From NCBI GenBank assembly GCA_040219085.1, contig JAVJTC010000011.1:21668-85667 (forward strand): a stretch of 64,000 nucleotides of DNA, read 5' to 3'. This document shows positions 60,104 through 64,000 of the stretch, piece after piece. This DNA is from Acidimicrobiales bacterium. GTDB lineage: Bacteria > Actinomycetota > Acidimicrobiia > Acidimicrobiales > JAVJTC01. A model generated the notes under the pieces. It did not search any database, was not told the origin of the DNA, and saw only the letters and a program-made list of their open reading frames with translations. Position numbers and translations under genes: made by a program. Numbering within the stretch: the first letter of the stretch is position 1; each line of letters starts with the position of its first letter.

Positions 60104-61243
60104 ATGAGAACCTTCGCAGCACTGTTCGTGGCGGTTGCCGTCCTGGCCTCAGGTTTCGGTACCGCGAATGCCCTGCAGCTCGCGGGGCCTGGCCCGGGCC
60201 CGAGGCTGACCGTCGTCGCCGACGGGCTGAACAACCCCCGCGGTCTCACGCTGAGCCCGTGGAACACACTGTTCGTGGCCGAGTCCGGTCGCGGCGGCAC
60301 CGACTTCTGTTTCGTGACCGAGGGGCCGGAAGGCGGCGAGACCTGCTTCGGGCAGACCGGCTCGGTCGCTGAGGTGACCCTGTCGGGCGGTCTGGTCCGT
60401 CGCGTGGCGGATCGTCTGCCGTCCGCGGCGGCGCCCGACGGAAGCGAGGGCGGCGGCCCCTCGGACGTGGCGTTCGACGAACACGGACGCCTGCTCGTGA
60501 GCATGGGCCTCGGCGCCGGCGCAACTGAACGGGCGGAGGTCGCCGCCGGGCTCCCCTACGCAGCACGCTTCGGCACCGTCCTGATCCGCAAGGATCCGAT
60601 GCGCGGCGGATTCAGGGTCCTCGGTGACCCCGCCGCCTTCGAGGAGACGGACCCCGATGGAGCAGGCCCGGATTCGAACCCGAACTCGCTCGTGAGTGAG
60701 GCAGGCCGTGTGGTCGTGGCGGATGCCGGCGGGAACTCTCTCGTCAGGGTTCACAGCGACGGGCGGGTGGAAGCGATCGCGACGTTCCCCACCCAGATGC
60801 AACCGAACCCGTTCGGCCCGGGTCAGATTCCGGCGCAGGCGGTCCCGACGAGCGTCGTGCGCGGGCCGGACAACCGGTACTACGTGGGCCAGTTGACCGG
60901 CTTCCCATTCGCACCGGGCTCCGCGAACGTCTACCGGGTGGACCCGGGGACCGGCGCCATGGACGCGTACGCGACAGGCTTCACGAACATCATGGACCTC
61001 GCCTTCGGCCCGGACGGCAGTCTCTACGTGCTGGAACTCTCCACGGGTGGACTGCTCAGCGACACGTTGGGAGCGCTGTGGCGGCTCGCTCCAGGCGGCG
61101 GCGACAAGGGCGACGCGGAGCTCCTGATGGACGGCCTGTTCTTCCCCGGTGGCCTCTACGTTTCGCAGGGCGGACGGATCTTCATGACCGTCAACAGCAT
61201 CCTCACCGGCGCCGGCCAGGTGGTCGAGCTCACCGGCGTCTGA
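60104..61243 (+). CDS. Secreted ScyD/ScyE-like beta-propeller protein
   Basis: The 379-residue protein has a cleavable signal peptide (ending near ANALQ), then LTVVADGLNNPRGLTLSPWNT and repeated NHL-like blades such as PSDVAFDEHGRLLVSMG and IMDLAFGPDGSLYVLE. The ScyD/ScyE family was named from the cyanobacterial scytonemin cluster; related actinobacterial proteins have no known role. The ATG follows GGAGGAGTTGCCC. A strong hairpin lies 21 bases after the stop. Confidence 0.83.
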   Translation: MRTFAALFVAVAVLASGFGTANALQLAGPGPGPRLTVVADGLNNPRGLTLSPWNTLFVAESGRGGTDFCFVTEGPEGGETCFGQTGSVAEVTLSGGLVRRVADRLPSAAAPDGSEGGGPSDVAFDEHGRLLVSMGLGAGATERAEVAAGLPYAARFGTVLIRKDPMRGGFRVLGDPAAFEETDPDGAGPDSNPNSLVSEAGRVVVADAGGNSLVRVHSDGRVEAIATFPTQMQPNPFGPGQIPAQAVPTSVVRGPDNRYYVGQLTGFPFAPGSANVYRVDPGTGAMDAYATGFTNIMDLAFGPDGSLYVLELSTGGLLSDTLGALWRLAPGGGDKGDAELLMDGLFFPGGLYVSQGGRIFMTVNSILTGAGQVVELTGV

Positions 61244-61264
61244 CCCCGGGACTGATCAGGTGAA

Positions 61265-61309
61265 GGGCGGGTCCGCCGCCGCGGTTGACTCCGCGGCTCG
61301 GACCCGCCC
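61265..61309 (+). terminator. Terminator hairpin after the ScyD-like gene
   Basis: GGGCGGGTCCG pairs with CGGACCCGCCC, and inside it two CCGCGG copies pair again, making a long GC-rich stem. The remaining gap to 61454 holds no gene that I can support. Confidence 0.75.
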
Positions 61310-61454
61310 TGTGGCGGGCCCGTGCGGGCAGTTCGGCCCGCGCGTGCCGCTCCTCGACGGGTTCGTAATCCGCAACCTGTCAGGCTGGCCCATCCCGTCC
61401 GTGCCGTAGGGCGAGGCATCCGTCCAATCGACTCCTCGCTCGCTGAACCGAGGG

Positions 61455-61721
61455 CTAGCTATCTGCGACGGGCTCGACCTCGCCGGTGAAGGCATCGACG
61501 ACATCTCGCTCCCCCAGTGGGGCGCCAAGAACGACGCTGGCCGAGTTACCCACGTCGCACTCCTCCTTGCGGACAGGGACTCTGATGAGCACATCCTCCG
61601 AGCTCTCGTCGACATCGACGTCGTTCTCCGCTTTGCAGGAATCGACCCCGGCGAGTGGCACAACGATCAACAGGACGATCACGACGGCGAACAGGATGCC
61701 GACCGCGGCGACCTCCCTCAC
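61455..61721 (-). CDS. Small single-span membrane protein
   Basis: The 88-residue protein starts at a GTG that overlaps the upstream stop (GTGA). It has one membrane segment or uncleaved signal (VGILFAVVIVLLIVVPLAGV) and an acidic outer domain with two Cys (DSCKAEN, EECDVGN) that could pair. The family is not recognised. Tight coupling to the lipoprotein gene suggests that the two outer proteins act together. Confidence 0.65.
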   Translation of the reverse strand: MREVAAVGILFAVVIVLLIVVPLAGVDSCKAENDVDVDESSEDVLIRVPVRKEECDVGNSASVVLGAPLGERDVVDAFTGEVEPVADS

Positions 61722-62365
61722 CCGGGCACCGCCACGAGCATCGCTTCGGTGACCTCTGCGATCTTCATGGTCGTCGCGATGTCGGGCTGCAGGCCCGGGC
61801 ACGAGAGTTCGACGGTGTCACCGCGTTCACAGATGAGGGAACCGGCAAGAGCGATCCCGTAGAGGTCCGGCTCGTAGTCGAAGACCACGCTGGGTTGGAG
61901 GAAGAACACGAACGACCGGTCCTCCAGGTCCCTTCGGAACACCTGGGTCTCAGCAGCTGTGTCGACCGTGAGCCCCGCCACCACCTCGTCGCCCGCCGAT
62001 ACGGAGACGTCGGCCGCCGCTGCGACGACATGGTTCACCCGGAGCGTCAGGTGAACCGAGCGGACCTCGGCCTCCTCGTCGTCGAACGCGACGATGCGGC
62101 GCAGCTCGTTCTCTTCGTCGTCGAAGGTCCAGAACATGCCGACGCCGTTGGCCACCTCGGCGACGGTCGCTTCGACAATCACCCGGCCGGGCTGCTGGGG
62201 CTCGGTGAGGATCTCGACCAGTGTCCCGTCGACATCGAGGACGTCGAGCTTGTCCTGGCGATCGCGGATCAGACCGAACGCCGTGTCGTCGGTTGCCGTC
62301 GGAGCCGCCGAACCACATGCCGCTGCTACGAAGGCGATGAGAATCACGATGGGCGACAATCTCAC
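61718..62365 (-). CDS. Hypothetical lipoprotein
   Basis: The 215-residue protein has a signal peptide with lipobox VAAAC and a beta-rich outer domain (LDVLDVDGTLVEILTE, VRSVHLTLRVNHVV, SFVFFLQPSVVFDYEPD) with a Cys pair (LICERG, ELSCPG). No family is recognised. The GTG at 62365 is chosen because it gives a standard lipoprotein signal and follows AAAGGGCG. It overlaps the next gene by four bases. Confidence 0.65.
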   Translation of the reverse strand: MRLSPIVILIAFVAAACGSAAPTATDDTAFGLIRDRQDKLDVLDVDGTLVEILTEPQQPGRVIVEATVAEVANGVGMFWTFDDEENELRRIVAFDDEEAEVRSVHLTLRVNHVVAAAADVSVSAGDEVVAGLTVDTAAETQVFRRDLEDRSFVFFLQPSVVFDYEPDLYGIALAGSLICERGDTVELSCPGLQPDIATTMKIAEVTEAMLVAVPG

Positions 62366-62488
62366 AGCGGCTCGCCCTTTCGTGAACCACTCGGCACCAT
62401 TGGCGCGATTGTCGCACCGAGCGGGCGCGGCCATTAGTCACAGAACCACTTCGCGCGTCAACTGCAACAGTCGTCAGACGAGTGACGG

Positions 62489-62968
62489 TCAGAGGTGCTG
62501 CGGGAGGATCTCGGCGATCTCCTCGGGGGTGACCTGTGGATCGAACCGGGCGATCACGTGCCCGTCACGGCCGACGAGGAACTTGGCGAAGTTCCAGGTG
62601 ATGTCGCCGTGGTCGTCGTCGCCGGGTGCGTCCGCCTTCAAGAAGTCGTACAGCGGGGCGGCGCCGTCTCCGTTGACCTCGATCTTGGAGAACATCGGGA
62701 ACGTGACATCGTAGTTGGAGGTCGCGAACTCGAGGACCTCGGCGTCGGTGCCCGGCTCCTGTGCGCCGAACTGGTTGCACGGGAAGGCGAGTACGGCGAA
62801 ACCGGCATCGGCGTTGTCTTCGTGGAGGGTACGCAGACCTGCGTACTGGGGGGTCAGACCTCAGCGGCTGGCGACGTTGACGACGAGGCACACGGTGCCC
62901 TCGTAGTCCGCCAGATCGACGTCGTCGCCGGTGATCGATGTCATGTGGAAGTCATGCATGGTCGTCAT
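62489..62968 (-). CDS. Selenocysteine-containing glutathione peroxidase (in-frame TGA)
   Basis: The 159-residue protein is a complete glutathione peroxidase if the TGA at 62863-62861 is read as selenocysteine (U36). The active site reads VNVASR-U-GLTPQY. Gln70 (FGAQEPG) and Trp125/Asn126 (WNFAKFLVGRDG) complete the catalytic tetrad, and LAFPCNQFG is intact. The resolving Cys of thioredoxin-type enzymes (near EFCSLNYGVTFP) is Ala82, as in selenium GPx. A SECIS-like hairpin starts 14 bases after the TGA. A TACGCT box seven bases before the ATG at 62968 supports this start. Ordinary gene calling would split it and keep only 62489-62695. It reduces peroxides; SelA/B/C must be encoded elsewhere. 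Confidence 0.93.
62829..62846 (-). promoter_or_regulatory. Bacterial SECIS element
   Basis: On the mRNA, GUACGCA-GGUC-UGCGUAC forms a perfect 7-bp stem with a GGUC loop; the loop begins 21 bases after the UGA. The apical part GCAGGUCUGC is the same as in the E. coli fdhF SECIS as I know it, which is bound by SelB. Distance and loop fit the bacterial rules. Confidence 0.88.
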
Positions 62969-62975
62969 GGATGAG

Positions 62976-62981
62976 AGCGTA
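62976..62981 (-). promoter_or_regulatory. Putative -10 box of the selenoprotein gene
   Basis: TACGCT on the minus strand ends seven bases before the ATG at 62968. Confidence 0.5.
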
Positions 62982-63030
62982 GGCGCTGGCCGGCACCGGA
63001 CTCGCCCCGTGAAGTGGGTTCGTTCTTGAT

Positions 63031-63612
63031 TCACTCGGACGGCAGGGCTTCCGAGGACAGCAGTCTGTTCAGGCGCCGAAGAGCCCGGGCCTGGAGCTCC
63101 TTGACGGCGCTGAGCGAACGGCCCGTGATGTCCGCCACCTCCCAGAGGCGGAGGTCGGCGACGAAGCGCAGAGCGAGGACCTCACGCTGGTCCTCGGTGA
63201 GTCGGCCGAGCGCCTCCACGAGGTCCGGGTCCGGCCCTGACGACGCCGGCAGACCTGGTGTGGAATCAACCATGTCGGCCCGTAGATCCTCACGGTCGGC
63301 CGGGCCACCTTCGGCTTCGGCGACCTTGCGGTGCGCGGTGGCGAATACCCACCGTCGCAACGCCACCCGGTCGCCTCTGAAGCCGTCGAGATCCCGGGCG
63401 ACCTCGTAGAAGACCTCGCCGAGAACGTTCTCGGGATCCGGCAACCGATGCGCCCGGATGTAGCCGAGGACGGCGGGCGAGAACAGTCTGTACAGGTCAC
63501 CTGCATCCTCCAGGGGAAGCTCGACGACCTCGGCATCGCCACTGTCCGGAGGCGGCGTGGCGTCACCGCTGGCTTCCGGGGTCGGGGTCGGCGTCGACCG
63601 TTGGTCGGTCAT
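63031..63612 (-). CDS. ECF-type sigma-70 factor
   Basis: The 193-residue protein has a Thr/Pro-rich start (about 35 residues), sigma region 2 (DLYRLFSPAVLGYIRAH...VLGEVFYEVARDLDGFRGD, LRRWVFATAHRKV) and region 4 (LGRLTEDQREVLALRFVADL, WEVADITGRSLSAVKELQARALRRL). It is a small ECF sigma. No ZAS anti-sigma lies downstream; the gene before it, overlapping by ATGA, encodes the collagen-like repeat protein. The -10 element would be upstream of that gene, beyond the window. Confidence 0.87.
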   Translation of the reverse strand: MTDQRSTPTPTPEASGDATPPPDSGDAEVVELPLEDAGDLYRLFSPAVLGYIRAHRLPDPENVLGEVFYEVARDLDGFRGDRVALRRWVFATAHRKVAEAEGGPADREDLRADMVDSTPGLPASSGPDPDLVEALGRLTEDQREVLALRFVADLRLWEVADITGRSLSAVKELQARALRRLNRLLSSEALPSE

Positions 63613-64000
63613 TTCGGGCCGCCCTTCCCGGCGGGCGGACCCGCATGATCCGGCGGCCCCGCACCCTCCGGCGGCCCAGCACCCTCCGGCGGACCAGCAC
63701 CCTCCGGCGGACCAGCATGATCCGGCGGACCAGCACCCTCAGGCGGCCCAGCATGATCCGGCGGACCAGCATGATCCGGCGGACCAGCACCCTCAGGCGG
63801 CCCAGCATGATCGGGAGGCCCCGCACCCTCCGGCGGACCAGCACCCTCAGGCGGACCAGCATGATCCGGCGGACCAGCACCCTCAGGCGGCCCAGCATGA
63901 TCGGGAGGCCCCGCACCCTCCGGCGGACCAGCACCCTCAGGCGGCCCAGCATGATCCGGCGGCCCAGCATGATCCGGCGGCCCCGCATGATCCGGCGGAC
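63609..64000 (-). CDS. Collagen-like Gly-Pro-Pro repeat protein (3' part, cut by window edge)
   Basis: The last 130 codons of a gene that continues beyond the window encode about 20 tandem hexapeptides, GPPDHA and GPPEGA, ending PPAGKGGPK. The Gly-Pro-Pro rhythm recalls collagen-like tails, though the six-residue unit has Gly only every sixth position, so a true triple helix is doubtful. The stop overlaps the sigma factor ATG (ATGA), so the two are translated together. The N-terminal domain is not visible and the function is unknown. Confidence 0.75.
   Translation of the reverse strand, partial: PPDHAGPPDHAGPPDHAGPPEGAGPPEGAGPPDHAGPPEGAGPPDHAGPPEGAGPPEGAGPPDHAGPPEGAGPPDHAGPPDHAGPPEGAGPPDHAGPPEGAGPPEGAGPPEGAGPPDHAGPPAGKGGPK
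63635..64000 (-). repeat. 18-bp tandem repeat array with 90-bp higher-order copy
   Basis: About 20 contiguous 18-base units of the type CCGGCGGACCAGCATGAT or CCGGCGGACCAGCACCCT fill the region. A block of five units is repeated with a 90-base period (63781 onward and 63871 onward, with one mismatch over about 90 bases). All units are in frame for the hexapeptide protein. Confidence 0.9.

Noticed and set aside
61330..61400. tRNA-like segment (GGGTTCGTAATCC, like a tRNA-Thr anticodon loop)
   Set aside because: No acceptor stem, D-arm or T-arm fits on either strand; the anticodon stem has only four pairs including a G-T.
62489..62695. Independent 68-residue protein starting MFSKIEVNGDG
   Set aside because: It is the C-terminal half of the glutathione peroxidase; the same frame continues upstream through one TGA at the active-site position.
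63635..64000. Possible CRISPR array
   Set aside because: The 18-bp units are contiguous without spacers and keep one reading frame throughout; it is a coding tandem repeat.

Overview
The window is a high-GC, very densely coded bacterial chromosome segment. No gene-free stretch exceeds about 220 bases, and many stop/start codons overlap as ATGA, GTGA or TTGA. The actinobacterial ribosomal mini-protein bL37, CarD, a DUF222-HNH protein, a DUF4333 lipoprotein, a P450-type ferredoxin pair, many GTG starts and many TAnnnT -10 boxes placed 6-9 bases before the start codon (leaderless transcripts) all point to Actinomycetota. The GWWKASDGQWYPPE-type tail motif suggests Acidimicrobiia; that class assignment is an inference. 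I see no rRNA, tRNA, IS element, prophage or CRISPR array.

Layout. 1-3065: 5' end of ychF, a PHP-domain protein, bL37, a phosphodiesterase and an unknown protein. 3086-5716: a TetR-controlled operon with a palindromic operator, a diiron ferritin-like protein and a dienoyl-CoA isomerase. 5934-17371: one long nucleoside operon with a BMP-type lipoprotein receptor, ATPase, two permeases, cdd, deoA, a PhyH-type oxygenase, add, a HAD phosphatase, psuK and psuG. Upstream lies a triple GTGAC direct repeat of 11-bp period, and a strong hairpin follows the receptor gene. 17377-21570: ogt, then a divergent pair made of a membrane-anchored beta-sandwich protein and a single-chain ECF sigma/anti-sigma/membrane receptor. 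21580-27429: a second nucleotide-salvage block (5'-nucleotidase, upp, PGM2-type mutase, purine nucleoside phosphorylase, adenosine kinase). Together the two blocks import nucleosides, cleave or phosphorylate them, and route ribose phosphates to central metabolism.

27504-41285: aminopeptidase N, a phosphoesterase, a DUF222-HNH protein, a ferredoxin/ferredoxin-reductase/lipoprotein operon, a GH13 glucosidase, a frameshifted DprA-like gene, a GNAT, a DUF983 protein, an SMP-30 lactonase, PII, and an epoxide-hydrolase-fold protein that has lost its catalytic Asp and His. 41344-49063: an MBOAT/SGNH acylation pair, OppD/OppF ATPases, and an oligopeptide-binding lipoprotein with a sulfotransferase. 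49162-54967: a DUF4389 protein, glutaminyl cyclase, a DUF429 protein, a HIT protein, and a DNA methyltransferase cluster that includes an unknown protein with a possible nuclease motif. 55165-61243: unknown proteins, CarD, a CBS protein, a cupin, LtrA and a ScyD-like secreted protein.

61455-64000: two small secreted or lipid-anchored proteins, then the most striking gene of the window. This is a glutathione peroxidase whose catalytic position is an in-frame TGA (selenocysteine), followed by a SECIS-like hairpin whose apical ten bases match the well-known E. coli fdhF element. The window ends with an ECF sigma factor translationally coupled to the tail of a collagen-like Gly-Pro-Pro hexapeptide-repeat protein that runs off the edge.
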